DNA of 64,000 nt from Pontibacter litorisediminis (GTDB lineage Bacteria; Bacteroidota; Bacteroidia; Cytophagales; Hymenobacteraceae): positions 124,001 through 188,000 of the forward strand of contig NZ_JARDUA010000008.1 of NCBI RefSeq assembly GCF_029360645.1, written 5' to 3'. The position numbers and the translations under genes are program-made. Position 1 is the first letter of the stretch. Each line of letters opens with the position of its first letter. Of the stretch, positions 54,060 to 63,976 are shown piece after piece. Below the pieces are notes generated by a model. It was not told the origin of the DNA and did no database searches. It was given only the letters and a program-made list of their open reading frames with translations.

Positions 54060-55433
54060 ATGAAGCTATCCGCTCTAGAAAGCATGCGCTGTGTCTTTCT
54101 TTTCGTTTTCAGCATGCTGGTTCCCTTCCTTGCCACTGCGCAGACAGACCTGCGTGTCAGCGATAACGGCCGCTACCTGGTGCATACCGACGGCACCCCT
54201 TTTTTCTATTTAGGTGATACGGCCTGGGAGCTCTTCCACAGGCTCGATAGGGAGGATGCCACCGCCTACCTGACCAACAGGGCTGCCAAAGGCTTTACCG
54301 TCATCCAGGCGGTGGTGCTGGCCGAGCACGACGGGCTGCACGACCCCAGTCCCTACGGGCACACGCCGCTCCTCAACGATGACCCTACCCAGCCGAACGA
54401 GGCATATTTTGCCCATGTTGATTTCATTGTGGACAAGGCGGCGGAACTGGGGCTGCATCTGGCCCTGCTGCCCACCTGGGGCGACAAGCTCTTCAAAAAC
54501 AAGTGGGGCGTGGGGCCGGAGGTTTTCAACCCGCAGAATGCGTATGCCTATGGCCGCTACATCGGCAGGAGGTATCAGGATAGACAGAACATTATCTGGG
54601 TCATTGGCGGGGATAGAAACCCGCGGGAGGATTCAGCTGATGTGGAGGTGTGGCGGGCCATGGCCAGGGGCATTACCGACGCCGTTGGCGGAAAGGAGAA
54701 GGTGTTGATGACCTTTCACCCCCAGACAGCTTCCTCCAAGTGGTTCCACGAGGATGACTGGTTGGACTTTAACATGCTGCAGACAAGCCACTGCGCTGAC
54801 ACTAAGGTATGGGAGAAGATAAGCCATGACTACAACCTGCCTACTGTGAAACCAACCATGGATGGGGAGCCCATGTATGAGGAAATCCCCGTCTGCTTTG
54901 ACCTGGAAAAGAACGGCTATGCTGACCCCAACGATATCCGCCGGAAAGCCTACCTGAGTCTCTTTGCCGGCGCCCATGGCCACACGTATGGCTGCAACAA
55001 CATCTGGCAGATGTACGAGCCCGGTCGCATCCGCCACATTGAAGCCACCATGCCCTGGTATGAGTCGCTGGACCTGCCGGGGGCAAATGCCATGACGCAT
55101 GTGCGAAAGCTGATGGAGTCGCGCCCCATGCTGGAGCGCGTCCCGGACCAGTCCCTGCTGGTGGGAACGGTCTCTGATAACTACAAGGAGCGTGTGCAGG
55201 CTACCCGGGGCAAGGCCTACGCTTTTATCTATACTTCCTCCGGGCTTCCTTTTGAATTACAATTGGGGAAGATCACAGGCAAAAAAGTACAGGCATCCTG
55301 GTTCAACCCCAGAACGGGAGAGACAAGCAAGGCCGGGCGGTTTAAAAACAGCGGAATTAAAGTATTCACACCCCCCACCCAGGGAGACGACCAGGACTGG
55401 GTGTTGATCCTGGATGATGCTACCAGGAAGTAA
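54060..55433 (+). CDS. DUF4038 glycoside hydrolase, GH140 apiosidase-like
   Basis: A 457-residue exported enzyme; signal peptide ends LATAQ. The DUF4038 (alpha/beta barrel) domain covers about 32-355 with FFYLGDTAWELFHRL, WVIGGDRNP (D185) and TMDGEPMYE (E270), the positions expected for the catalytic acid/base and nucleophile of GH140. A C-terminal sandwich (about 370-457; RGKAYAFIYTSSGLPF, VQASWFNPRTGE) is the companion domain usual in this family. GH140 enzymes release apiose side chains, known from rhamnogalacturonan-II breakdown. Substrate is inference. The gene lies 260 bases after the GH5 gene with a terminator between. Confidence 0.8.
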   Translation: MKLSALESMRCVFLFVFSMLVPFLATAQTDLRVSDNGRYLVHTDGTPFFYLGDTAWELFHRLDREDATAYLTNRAAKGFTVIQAVVLAEHDGLHDPSPYGHTPLLNDDPTQPNEAYFAHVDFIVDKAAELGLHLALLPTWGDKLFKNKWGVGPEVFNPQNAYAYGRYIGRRYQDRQNIIWVIGGDRNPREDSADVEVWRAMARGITDAVGGKEKVLMTFHPQTASSKWFHEDDWLDFNMLQTSHCADTKVWEKISHDYNLPTVKPTMDGEPMYEEIPVCFDLEKNGYADPNDIRRKAYLSLFAGAHGHTYGCNNIWQMYEPGRIRHIEATMPWYESLDLPGANAMTHVRKLMESRPMLERVPDQSLLVGTVSDNYKERVQATRGKAYAFIYTSSGLPFELQLGKITGKKVQASWFNPRTGETSKAGRFKNSGIKVFTPPTQGDDQDWVLILDDATRK

Positions 55434-55509
55434 ACCTGCAGTCATGGAGCCCGCAGTAGTTGGAGTGCTGGAGGATAGCGTTATGTTCAGGGGCTGCCTC
55501 GAATATCTA

Positions 55510-55523
55510 CTTAGTGCGTTAAG
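55510..55523 (+). promoter_or_regulatory. GntR-type operator, copy 6
   Basis: Exact CTTAGTGCGTTAAG, 77 bases after the DUF4038 stop codon and 188 bases upstream of copy 7. Confidence 0.7.
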
Positions 55524-55697
55524 TATTTTGGTTCTGTCCTGTATTCGCTTCCATTCGCATCAAACAGGAAAGAATATGAAAATAAAGCAGTAGAAATATG
55601 TCCAATTGACAGCTGCTGACTTCTTTTTAACTGAAAATAATATTGGAACTGTACTTGAATTATTGGAATAGATTCTATAATATTGATTGCTTGCTCA

Positions 55698-55711
55698 CTT
55701 AGTGCGTTAAG
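55698..55711 (+). promoter_or_regulatory. GntR-type operator, copy 7
   Basis: Exact CTTAGTGCGTTAAG, 195 bases before the SusC start at 55906. The distance to copy 6 (188 bases) is close to that between copies 1 and 2 (185 bases). Confidence 0.7.
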
Positions 55712-55905
55712 TAAGTAGAATAAACGCTGTAAATGAGGGTGGAGCAACTCCTGGGCAGGGGATACAGGTATCGGCAGTGGGTTGCATGGGAAAGACTGAA
55801 TAAGGTGTATTGCCGCATAGGTGTACCAGACTTGATGGGAAGATACAGCCAGGGGCCGATGCCCAGGCACAGCATTGAGGTTTGAACAAAATAAATTCCA
55901 TACGT

Positions 55906-58900
55906 ATGAGACATGAGTTTAACAACCTACTGCGATTAAAGTTGATCTGTGTCTTGCTATGCCTGACATGTGGTGTCAAAGCGCTGGCGGCGCAGGCGGC
56001 CGGTCCCATCACGGTTAGCGGCAGGATTACAGGGGCCACAGACGGTGCTCCCCTTATCGGAGCCTCTGTCGTGGAGAAAGGAACGAGCAACGGTACCGCC
56101 ACTGATGCCGAGGGGCGTTTTACACTGACCGTGCGCCCGAATGCGACGCTGGTGGTGACCTACATCGGGTTTAACGCCCAAGAGGTCGCTGTGAATAACA
56201 GAACGGATTTGGAGATAGCCCTGGATGCCGACCAAAAGCAGCTGCAGGAAGTGGTGGTGGTGGGTTACGGCACACAGCGCAAAAAGGACCTGACGGGCTC
56301 AGTGGTGAGCCTGTCGACCGAGGAGCTGCTTCCGGTGCCGGCGGCCAGTTTTGACCAGCTCATGCAAGGCAAGGTGGCGGGCACGCAAATCTCCCAGACA
56401 ACGGGTGCACCAGGGGGTAACGTGAACATCGTGATCAGGGGCATCAGCTCTATTACCGGCGGCAACCAGCCCCTGTATGTGATCGATGGCTATGCCATTG
56501 GCGCAGGCGGGGGTGGCTCGGATGTGAGCAGTTTCAATGGCAACTCCTTTTCCTCCAGCGGCATGGCCAACAACACGGTTAACAAGATCAACCCCTTGAG
56601 TACCATCAATCCTGCTGATATCGAGTCTATTGAAATACTCAAGGATGCCTCTGCCACAGCTATTTACGGTTCCAGGGGCGCGAACGGCGTGGTGATTATC
56701 ACAATGAAAAGGGGGAGGCAGGGCAGGCCGAGCATTAGCCTGGAGGCCTCTGGTGGCGTGCAGACGCTGGCCAACAAGCTGGATTTGCTGGACGCGCGCC
56801 AGTTTGCCGCGTTCGTGGCTGATGGCCGGGACAATGCCTGGGTCTATGCGGGCGGAGATGCCGCCGATCCGAATGAGGCCCGCTCCGGTGCCACCCGGGT
56901 AAAGCCAGAGTTCCGCAACCCGGAGGCGATAACAGTCAACACAGACTGGCAGGATGTGATTTTCAGGCCTGCCGCCATCCAGAACTACCAGCTATCCGCC
57001 AGCGGCGGCAAAGAGGATTTAACCTACTACATTGGCGGCGGCTATTTTGACCAGGACGGTATCATCGAGGGGTCTGACTTTAAGAAGTTTAACCTCCGTA
57101 CCAATCTGGATGTGGATCTGACCAAGCGCCTGCGCTTAGGGGTCTCGGTAGCAGGGTCGCATTCCTGGGGCGACTTTGCCCGCGCCGAGGGTCACCTGGG
57201 GCAGCGCGGCCTGATCTCAGCGGCCCTGGCCAGCTCCCCGGCCCTGCCTATCTATGATGCCGAGGGGAATTACAGCTCTGAATTGCTCGATCCCCTGGGT
57301 GTTCCGGTGGAGAATCCCTTGCTTATCCTGGATGAGTTCAGTGACAAGCGGCAATCCAGCAACTTCTTCACCAACAATTACCTGGAGTATGAGTTGCTGG
57401 AAGGGTTAACCCTACGGTCCTCGATTGGTATTAATTACATAGTGGACAAGACCAGGCTTTGGAAATCCTCCGAGATAGGCGAGTGGGGAGCCAAGACCAG
57501 CCCTGCGACAGCGGGGGCGCATAACAGGACCAGCCTTAACTGGCTTAACGAGAACACGGTAAACTTTCAGCGGGTCTTCAACGAGCGGCACAGCCTGAAT
57601 GCCGTGGCGGGCTTCACGGCACAGAAAGACGTGATGGAGATGCTGCAGGCGGGTGCTACTGACTTCCCGACCGATCACATTCAGTTCCTGGCCGGGGGCA
57701 ACGTGAACGCCGGCACCAACTTCACGTCAGAGTGGGCCATGCTTTCCCTGCTGGCCAGGGCAAGCTACACGTTCAACGACAGGTACCTTTTTACGGCCAC
57801 CGTGCGGCGGGACGGCAGCTCCCGTTTCGGGGCGAACGAGCGCTGGGGTACCTTCCCCTCTTTCTCTGTGGGCTACCGCGTTTCGGAGGAGCCGTTCATG
57901 CAGGGCCTTGCTTTCCTGGACGACCTCAAACTCAGGGCCAGCTACGGGGTATCGGGTAATAACCTGATCGGTAACTATGCCCACATCGGCTTGCTGGGGA
58001 TCTCCAGGTATGTATCCAACGGGCAGCCGGTGCTAGGCATCGTGCCGCAGGGCCTGGCCAACGACGATCTGACCTGGGAGCGCTCGCTGCAGACGAACCT
58101 GGGCCTGGACCTGTCCCTGTGGGACAGCAGGCTCACACTGACGGCAGACGTGTACCGCAACCATAAAAAAGACCTGCTGCTTAATACCCTGCTGCCGGCG
58201 GCCTCCGGCTTCGGGTCTTCCATACAGAACGTGGGTGAGCTGGATAACAAGGGCCTGGAAGTAGCGGTAGGCGCTGATATCGTCAGGAACAAGAATTTTA
58301 CCTGGAACGTGAACGCCAACATCAGCATGAACCGCAACGAGGTGCTGGCGCTCAGCTCCTCGAGCTCCCGTATCATCAACTCAGCCTACCAGATCACGGA
58401 GGTAGGCCAGCCGATCGCCAGTTTCTTCCTGCTCCATGCCATCGGCGTATTCAAAGACCAGGCAGAGGTGGACGCCAGCCCGAAGCAGCACCCGAACGTG
58501 CAGCCCGGGGACCTGAAGTTTGAGGACGTGAACGGCGACGGCGTGATCACAGACGCGGACAAGAAGATCGTAGGCAGCCCCTGGCCGAAGTATACCTTTG
58601 GGTTCACCAACAGGCTCACGTTCAATGGGCTGACGTTGAGCACGGCCATTGTAGGGTCCCAGGGGAATGATGTATACTTTCAGGGTGGGGAGATCGTGCT
58701 TAACAATGCCGGGGTGCAGAACCAGCTGGCCATCGCGGCAGAGCGATGGCGCTCGCCGCAGGAACCGGGCAACGGCATGGTGCCCAGGGCCATCCGCAAC
58801 GACTACGCCAGGGGCATAAGCGCTAATTCCCGCTATCTGTTTGACGGATCGTTTGTCAGGATCAAGAATATCAACCTTGCCTACAACCTGCCAACAAGTG

Positions 58901-59094
58901 TGCTGGACAGGTTACGCGTGCCCGCCCTCACGGTGTTCGCGGATGTGGCCAACGTGTATACGTTCACTGATTACCCCGGCTATGACCCGGAAGCCAGTTC
59001 CACGGGCGATAACATCGCAGCCACCGGTGTCGACTACTTCTCCTATCCTCTTCCAAGGATTTTCACACTAGGCTTAAGAGTATCTCTCCAATAA
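55906..59094 (+). CDS. SusC/RagA family TonB-dependent glycan importer (second copy)
   Basis: A 1062-residue outer-membrane importer. Signal peptide ends ALAAQAAG; the regulatory domain begins VSGRITGATDGAPLIGASV, the TonB box region is VVVVGYGTQRKKD, and the plug contains VNIVIRGISSITGG and ATAIYGSRGANGVVIITMK. The barrel ends LGLRVSLQ. It differs enough from the first copy (different plug insert, GGGGSDVSSFNGNSF) to handle another oligosaccharide. Partner SusD starts 15 bases later. Two operators lie upstream. Confidence 0.95.
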   Translation: MRHEFNNLLRLKLICVLLCLTCGVKALAAQAAGPITVSGRITGATDGAPLIGASVVEKGTSNGTATDAEGRFTLTVRPNATLVVTYIGFNAQEVAVNNRTDLEIALDADQKQLQEVVVVGYGTQRKKDLTGSVVSLSTEELLPVPAASFDQLMQGKVAGTQISQTTGAPGGNVNIVIRGISSITGGNQPLYVIDGYAIGAGGGGSDVSSFNGNSFSSSGMANNTVNKINPLSTINPADIESIEILKDASATAIYGSRGANGVVIITMKRGRQGRPSISLEASGGVQTLANKLDLLDARQFAAFVADGRDNAWVYAGGDAADPNEARSGATRVKPEFRNPEAITVNTDWQDVIFRPAAIQNYQLSASGGKEDLTYYIGGGYFDQDGIIEGSDFKKFNLRTNLDVDLTKRLRLGVSVAGSHSWGDFARAEGHLGQRGLISAALASSPALPIYDAEGNYSSELLDPLGVPVENPLLILDEFSDKRQSSNFFTNNYLEYELLEGLTLRSSIGINYIVDKTRLWKSSEIGEWGAKTSPATAGAHNRTSLNWLNENTVNFQRVFNERHSLNAVAGFTAQKDVMEMLQAGATDFPTDHIQFLAGGNVNAGTNFTSEWAMLSLLARASYTFNDRYLFTATVRRDGSSRFGANERWGTFPSFSVGYRVSEEPFMQGLAFLDDLKLRASYGVSGNNLIGNYAHIGLLGISRYVSNGQPVLGIVPQGLANDDLTWERSLQTNLGLDLSLWDSRLTLTADVYRNHKKDLLLNTLLPAASGFGSSIQNVGELDNKGLEVAVGADIVRNKNFTWNVNANISMNRNEVLALSSSSSRIINSAYQITEVGQPIASFFLLHAIGVFKDQAEVDASPKQHPNVQPGDLKFEDVNGDGVITDADKKIVGSPWPKYTFGFTNRLTFNGLTLSTAIVGSQGNDVYFQGGEIVLNNAGVQNQLAIAAERWRSPQEPGNGMVPRAIRNDYARGISANSRYLFDGSFVRIKNINLAYNLPTSVLDRLRVPALTVFADVANVYTFTDYPGYDPEASSTGDNIAATGVDYFSYPLPRIFTLGLRVSLQ

Positions 59095-59109
59095 TTAAGG
59101 TAAAGCGTT

Positions 59110-60540
59110 ATGAGACTGAAAATACTTGCCACTGTATTGCTTTTAGGCACACTTACCTCCTGCGAGGACTTCCTGGAGCTTCAGCCGGACTCCCAGATAA
59201 ATGACCAGAGCTTCTATCGGACGGAGAATGATTTTGAATCGGCCATGATCGGGGTGTACGGCACCTTTAAGAACCTCTACAACACGGATCTTTTTTACGT
59301 GGCCGAGCTGATGTCAGACAATGCCGAGATCTCCATTTCCTCCTCTTCTATCACCGAGGTGGAGTTTGACGAACTGAATGTAACCCCATCCAATACAATC
59401 GTGCAGTCTGTCTGGAACACGGCCCTCTACACGGTGGCACGCTGCAATATCATCCTTAGCAGGCTGGAAACGGCAGACATCGATGCCGGTGTGAAGAGCA
59501 GGATAGCGGGAGAGGCCAGGTTCATGCGGGCCTACAGCTATTTTATACTGGTGCAGACCTTCGGCAGGGCGCCCCTGACGGATGCAGAGTTCAGGAGTCC
59601 CGGCCAGATTGCGGGTGCTGACCTAAGCCTGAAGCCGCGGGAGGAAGTGTACCGAAAAATCATCGAAGACCTGACGGAGGCGGAGGTGCTGTTGCCCGAG
59701 GAGCTGAACCCGAACAAAGGGTATGCCTCACGTGGAACCGTTAAAACCCTGCTGGGCAAAGTGTACCTCACCCAGCAGCAGTACGATCAGGCCGCTGCCA
59801 AGCTGAAAGAAGTGATCGAGTCAGGACAGTATAGCCTAGTAAGTAATTACAAGAGCCTTTTTGCTACCGGCAATGAAAACCTGCCGGAGTCCATCTTTGA
59901 ACTCAAGTTTATATCCGGGGCTAACCTGGGCAACAGCTACTCGGTGCAGTTCACGCCAGCCTCCACCGGCCTGCTGGCAAACGGGCAGCAGGGTTCGGGC
60001 AGGATTACCCCCACCCTGAGCTTGGTGGAGGCTTATGAGGAGGGAGACTTGCGCAAGGATGCCACCGTAGGGGAGTACATCGTTTCTGACCTGACAGGGG
60101 AGAGGGCCTATAGCAGACATGGGCTGAAATTCGTAGATTTAACAGCGGAGAATCCCCGCGACGGCAGCATCAATTTTACCGTGCTGCGCTATGCGGACGT
60201 GCTGCTGATGTATGCCGAGGCACTGAATGCCTTGGGCAACACGGACGAGGCCGAAGACTACCTGAACCTGGTGCGTAGCCGCGCCGGCCTTGCTGGCCAA
60301 GAGGGGCTCTCGCAGGACGCGCTGCGCGAGGCGATCGCCCATGAGCGAAGGGTGGAGCTGGCCTACGAGGCGCACCGCTGGTTTGACCTGGTGCGCACCG
60401 GCAGGGCACAGGAAGTGATCAATGCCTATTATGCCGCCAAAGGGCTTAATTTTTCAGTGGCCGGTCACGAGCTGGTCCTGCCCATCCCGAGAAGGGAGAT
60501 AGAGATAAACCCGACGCTGGAGCAAAACCCCGGCTACTAA
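59110..60540 (+). CDS. SusD/RagB family lipoprotein (second copy)
   Basis: A 476-residue surface lipoprotein (lipobox TLTSC, C18) with standard SusD regions: SFYRTENDFESAMIGVYG, GEARFMRAYSYFILVQTFG, LNLVRSRAGL and AIAHERRVELAYEAHRWFD, ending PTLEQNPGY. Length is typical for the family and there is no insert like that of the first SusD copy. It pairs with the SusC upstream to bind and hand over glycan. Confidence 0.95.
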   Translation: MRLKILATVLLLGTLTSCEDFLELQPDSQINDQSFYRTENDFESAMIGVYGTFKNLYNTDLFYVAELMSDNAEISISSSSITEVEFDELNVTPSNTIVQSVWNTALYTVARCNIILSRLETADIDAGVKSRIAGEARFMRAYSYFILVQTFGRAPLTDAEFRSPGQIAGADLSLKPREEVYRKIIEDLTEAEVLLPEELNPNKGYASRGTVKTLLGKVYLTQQQYDQAAAKLKEVIESGQYSLVSNYKSLFATGNENLPESIFELKFISGANLGNSYSVQFTPASTGLLANGQQGSGRITPTLSLVEAYEEGDLRKDATVGEYIVSDLTGERAYSRHGLKFVDLTAENPRDGSINFTVLRYADVLLMYAEALNALGNTDEAEDYLNLVRSRAGLAGQEGLSQDALREAIAHERRVELAYEAHRWFDLVRTGRAQEVINAYYAAKGLNFSVAGHELVLPIPRREIEINPTLEQNPGY

Positions 60541-60616
60541 TGGCAATACTGTATTTCCGTTCCCCGCTGCCATGCCGGCAGTGGGGAACGGAATTTAATT
60601 TTAACCCTTACACCCT

Positions 60617-63205
60617 ATGACGCTTAATTTCAGACCGCTTATGTGGCTTCTTGCCGGCAGCCTTGCCTATGCCTGCTCCGGTTCGAAGCCTGCACCAAGC
60701 CAGCCTGAGGCAGCCGTGGCGACACAGGCGCCTGCAGCGCCCTTACCCTTGATCGATTCCAGCCTGAGGGGGCAGCCTTTTGAGAACATCACGCTGGAGG
60801 CCTCCCTGAAACCCTTCAAGCAAAACGACCCGGCCTACATTAAGCGGGTAGCCGCCGAGATGTTCACCCAGTGGAGCGCCCTGCTGCGCCATGCCGACAC
60901 GGTTTCGGTCATGCTCTGGACGGCCGACGGTTCGGAAATACTTGATTACAAGGGCACACTGGAGCAGCCGTTGGAGTGGGCAAAGTACATCGGCAACCCG
61001 AACACGGAGCACGCGGTTGGCTCCGGACCAAAGGAGCTGTCACTCCATGAGCGGGCTTACCTGTACATGGACAGTCCGCCGGAGTTTACCTACGGGGACC
61101 TGAAGCTGATCGTGCAGACCCTGCGGGAAACAGGGGAGGCAATAACCGGCAAACCAGTAAGAGTAGGCGCTACCTTTGACCCGGGGCCGGAGTTCGCCAA
61201 GTCTGACTTTAAGTATAAGAAGCACCCGGAGATACTGGAAGGAAGCGCCATGGGGCATAAGTCCTTTGTGTTCAGCTATGCCGTGCTGAACGCCGACAAC
61301 GCCTCCTATGCCGGTTTCCCGGATGGCATTCCGGCGAACACCCCTTTCGGAACCTTCTTTGGCCGCCAGAGCCAGCACTTCCTGCAGGACCTGGGCTTTG
61401 ATTACATCTGGTTCAGCAACGGTTTTGGCTTTGGCATGGAGCCTTGGGCCTCGACGGGCACCATCTTCACCGGAAAGGGCTTTAATCAGGAGAACCTGGC
61501 AGAGACCAAGGAGAAGATCATTAATTTCTGGACGCTTTTCCGCCAGGAGTGCCCGGATTTTCGGATCGAAACCAGGGGCACCAACCTGGCCACAGGCATT
61601 GACCTGGCCAAGGATGGCGTGGACCTGAAAGCCATTTACGAAGGAGGATACAACATTCTGCCGCCGCCAAATTCACCCTGGGCCGCCCTGGACGGAGACT
61701 TCGGCCTGGAGATGGTAGGCTACATGTCGCGGATGGCGCAGCTGCCCGATGACCGCTACATCTTCCGCTACTACACCCATGATCCCTGGTGGCTGAACAG
61801 CCCCTGGCTGGACCGGTATGGCCGTGAACCGCATGATATTTACCTGCCGATGGCCGTAGCCCGTTTGAACGGGCAGGGGGAGGTAAAACTGCCCACGCAC
61901 CTGAACTTCCTGACCATCGATGATTCCTTTGGGGACATGCCCACGCAGGTGCCCAACGAGGTGATCCCCCACATCCTGAAGGCCCGCTACGACAGCCCCA
62001 CAGCGCCCGGTCCCCTGGTATGGGTGTACCCGTTTGAGGAGTATCACAGCTGGGCCTACAACCAGCCGGACCGCCTGGCGGAAATATACTACGGTGACTG
62101 GTTTATCCGGCAGGCCATCAACAACGGCTTCCCGCTTAACACCATCATCTCCACCAAATATTTTCCTGCTGCCCTGGAAAATAAGCCGCATGTGTTTGAC
62201 GAGTCGGTCTTGCTGACGATTGTGCCGGATGCAGGCTCTGCCTTCGAGCAGAGTTTGATCAACTACGTGCGGCAAGGGGGCAAAATCATTGTTTATGGGC
62301 CTGCTGACCATGCCAGCCCTGCCTTTGCCGAGCTGTTGAACCTGGAAAACGCTACGGCGCTGGAGGGGGAGTTTACCCTGACAGAAAGCTACGGCAAAGA
62401 TAAACTAACCCGGAAGGGGCCTGCCACCATACAGCACCTGGCCCTGTTCTCCGGCGGCGGCCTGCGCACAAAAGTGAGGAACATGAAAGATCTGCATACC
62501 AAGGTAGGGGTCCGCATGACCCAGGGCGGCAACACGCGCGACGCCCTCTGGACAAGGGCACTACCTGACTGGAAGGGGGGCAAGGTAGCGTACGTGCGCG
62601 GTACCAACTCAAGCCACTACGAAGGGGGGCGCCTGCTCAAGCCGAATGATCCCACCAAGTATGCGGTGGGACCCGCGTACCTGCGGCACGTGCTCCAGGA
62701 ATTCGGTATGGAGTATATCGTGGACAAGTATGATCCGGCAGTTAAAAGCCCGGTGCTGAGCATATCCCGCAGCAACAACGGCTATTTCTTCTCCGGGTAC
62801 GTGCCCAACACATCGGTCAGGCACCGCTTCAGGTTCCCGCAGGGGGCACCGGTGCTGCTTGGCTACGATACCGAGCTACAGAACGGCTACGCGACCTATT
62901 CCTTCCCTACCGCCTGGAACCGCGAAGCGCGGGTGTTTGTCGAGCAGCAGGATGGCATTGTGTCTGTGAAAGAGATGCATTCGGGCGAGCTGGGCATCAA
63001 GCGCAGGCTGCAGATAGCGGGGCTTGAGAACGCCACGGTGCGGGTGTACCCGGATGCGGATATTTCCGACGAGGGCATACACTTCTACCTCAACACGGGG
63101 TACCCTTGGAAGACGGGGCACCTGCCTTTTGAGAAAGGGGAGAAGCAGTTCGGCAAGAGCTACCTGGTAAAGAATGTAACGGGTACTGTGGTGGTATCCT
63201 GGTAA
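60617..63205 (+). CDS. Large exported lipoprotein, unassigned glycosidase-like
   Basis: An 862-residue protein with signal peptide and probable lipobox LAYAC (C20), so it is a membrane lipoprotein. The first 500 residues contain NITLEASLKPFKQNDPAYIK, VSVMLWTADGSEILDY, FDYIWFSNGFGFGMEPW and FRIETRGTNLATGIDL, spaced like a TIM-barrel hydrolase with aromatic and acidic residues at strand ends. Residues about 534-580 (LTIVPDAGSAFEQSLINYV, then GGKIIVYGPA) look like the GATase-like trimerisation domain of GH42-type galactosidases. A beta domain follows. No known family was recognised. It lies six bases before the SGNH gene and is likely a hydrolase of the locus. Confidence 0.6.
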   Translation: MTLNFRPLMWLLAGSLAYACSGSKPAPSQPEAAVATQAPAAPLPLIDSSLRGQPFENITLEASLKPFKQNDPAYIKRVAAEMFTQWSALLRHADTVSVMLWTADGSEILDYKGTLEQPLEWAKYIGNPNTEHAVGSGPKELSLHERAYLYMDSPPEFTYGDLKLIVQTLRETGEAITGKPVRVGATFDPGPEFAKSDFKYKKHPEILEGSAMGHKSFVFSYAVLNADNASYAGFPDGIPANTPFGTFFGRQSQHFLQDLGFDYIWFSNGFGFGMEPWASTGTIFTGKGFNQENLAETKEKIINFWTLFRQECPDFRIETRGTNLATGIDLAKDGVDLKAIYEGGYNILPPPNSPWAALDGDFGLEMVGYMSRMAQLPDDRYIFRYYTHDPWWLNSPWLDRYGREPHDIYLPMAVARLNGQGEVKLPTHLNFLTIDDSFGDMPTQVPNEVIPHILKARYDSPTAPGPLVWVYPFEEYHSWAYNQPDRLAEIYYGDWFIRQAINNGFPLNTIISTKYFPAALENKPHVFDESVLLTIVPDAGSAFEQSLINYVRQGGKIIVYGPADHASPAFAELLNLENATALEGEFTLTESYGKDKLTRKGPATIQHLALFSGGGLRTKVRNMKDLHTKVGVRMTQGGNTRDALWTRALPDWKGGKVAYVRGTNSSHYEGGRLLKPNDPTKYAVGPAYLRHVLQEFGMEYIVDKYDPAVKSPVLSISRSNNGYFFSGYVPNTSVRHRFRFPQGAPVLLGYDTELQNGYATYSFPTAWNREARVFVEQQDGIVSVKEMHSGELGIKRRLQIAGLENATVRVYPDADISDEGIHFYLNTGYPWKTGHLPFEKGEKQFGKSYLVKNVTGTVVVSW

Positions 63206-63211
63206 GAAAGC

Positions 63212-63934
63212 ATGTATCGCATGAATAATATAAAGCTAATCGTTCTGGCTTTGCTGCTATCGCTTTCAGCGCAATGCCAAAGTATAAAGAGAGCGCCTGC
63301 GTCAGCCTATCTGAGTGATGTGCAGCAGGAGCTGAAAGCGGTTTTCCCGAACAACAAACGGATTAACCTGGTCTTTCACGGGCACTCCGTCCCCTCCGGC
63401 TACTGGAGCAAGCAGGAAGTGCACACGCTGGAGTCTTACCCGCACTTGCTGCTCACCAAGCTAAAAAAGGAGTACCCGCACGCGGTGATCAATGTCATCA
63501 TCACCGCTATAGGCGGTGAGTTTGCCGAGAAGGGGCAGCCGCGACTGGCCACTGAGGTGTTGCCGCTCAAGCCCGATGTCCTCTTCATCGACTATGCCCT
63601 CAACGATATGGGCATAGGCCTGGAAAGGTCAAGGGTGGCCTGGGAAAAGATGATCGAGGAAGCCCTGCGCCATAACGTGAAGGTTATTCTGGTGACCCCT
63701 TCCCCCGATCAGCGGCAGGACCTGAAGGACCCTGACAATAAGCTGGCCCAGCATGCCAGGCAGATACGGGGGCTGGCCACCAGGTATAAGGTCGGCTTGG
63801 CGGATCCCTATGCCGCATTCGAGCGGATTGCCAGGGAGGAGGGCACCGTGGCCCCTTACATGTCGCACGTGAACCATCCCAATGAAAAAGGCCACGACAT
63901 CATTGCCCGGGAGTTGCTCAAGCACTTCCTGTAA
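63212..63934 (+). CDS. SGNH/GDSL hydrolase, putative carbohydrate esterase
   Basis: A 240-residue exported protein; the signal peptide ends around SLSAQCQS. SGNH blocks are seen as LVFHGHSVPSGYW (nucleophile serine in GHSV, where many members have GDS), AIGGEF, YALNDMG (block III asparagine) and VNHPNEKGH (catalytic histidine). It probably removes acetyl or similar esters from the glycan. AAGAAAG just before the ATG supports the start; a second ATG three codons in is possible. It follows the 862-residue protein by six bases. Confidence 0.85.
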   Translation: MYRMNNIKLIVLALLLSLSAQCQSIKRAPASAYLSDVQQELKAVFPNNKRINLVFHGHSVPSGYWSKQEVHTLESYPHLLLTKLKKEYPHAVINVIITAIGGEFAEKGQPRLATEVLPLKPDVLFIDYALNDMGIGLERSRVAWEKMIEEALRHNVKVILVTPSPDQRQDLKDPDNKLAQHARQIRGLATRYKVGLADPYAAFERIAREEGTVAPYMSHVNHPNEKGHDIIARELLKHFL

Positions 63935-63976
63935 AGCAGCATAGAAAAGACTACAAAGCAAATAACCCTATAGCTT

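Larger units (their letters stand above)
55434..55905. other. Regulatory spacer before the second SusC gene
   Basis: No gene. It is AT-rich in the middle (55555-55690) and contains two exact operator copies, at 55510 and 55698. A frame with a TTG at 55882 runs into SusC but the ATG at 55906 is the better start. Confidence 0.5.
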
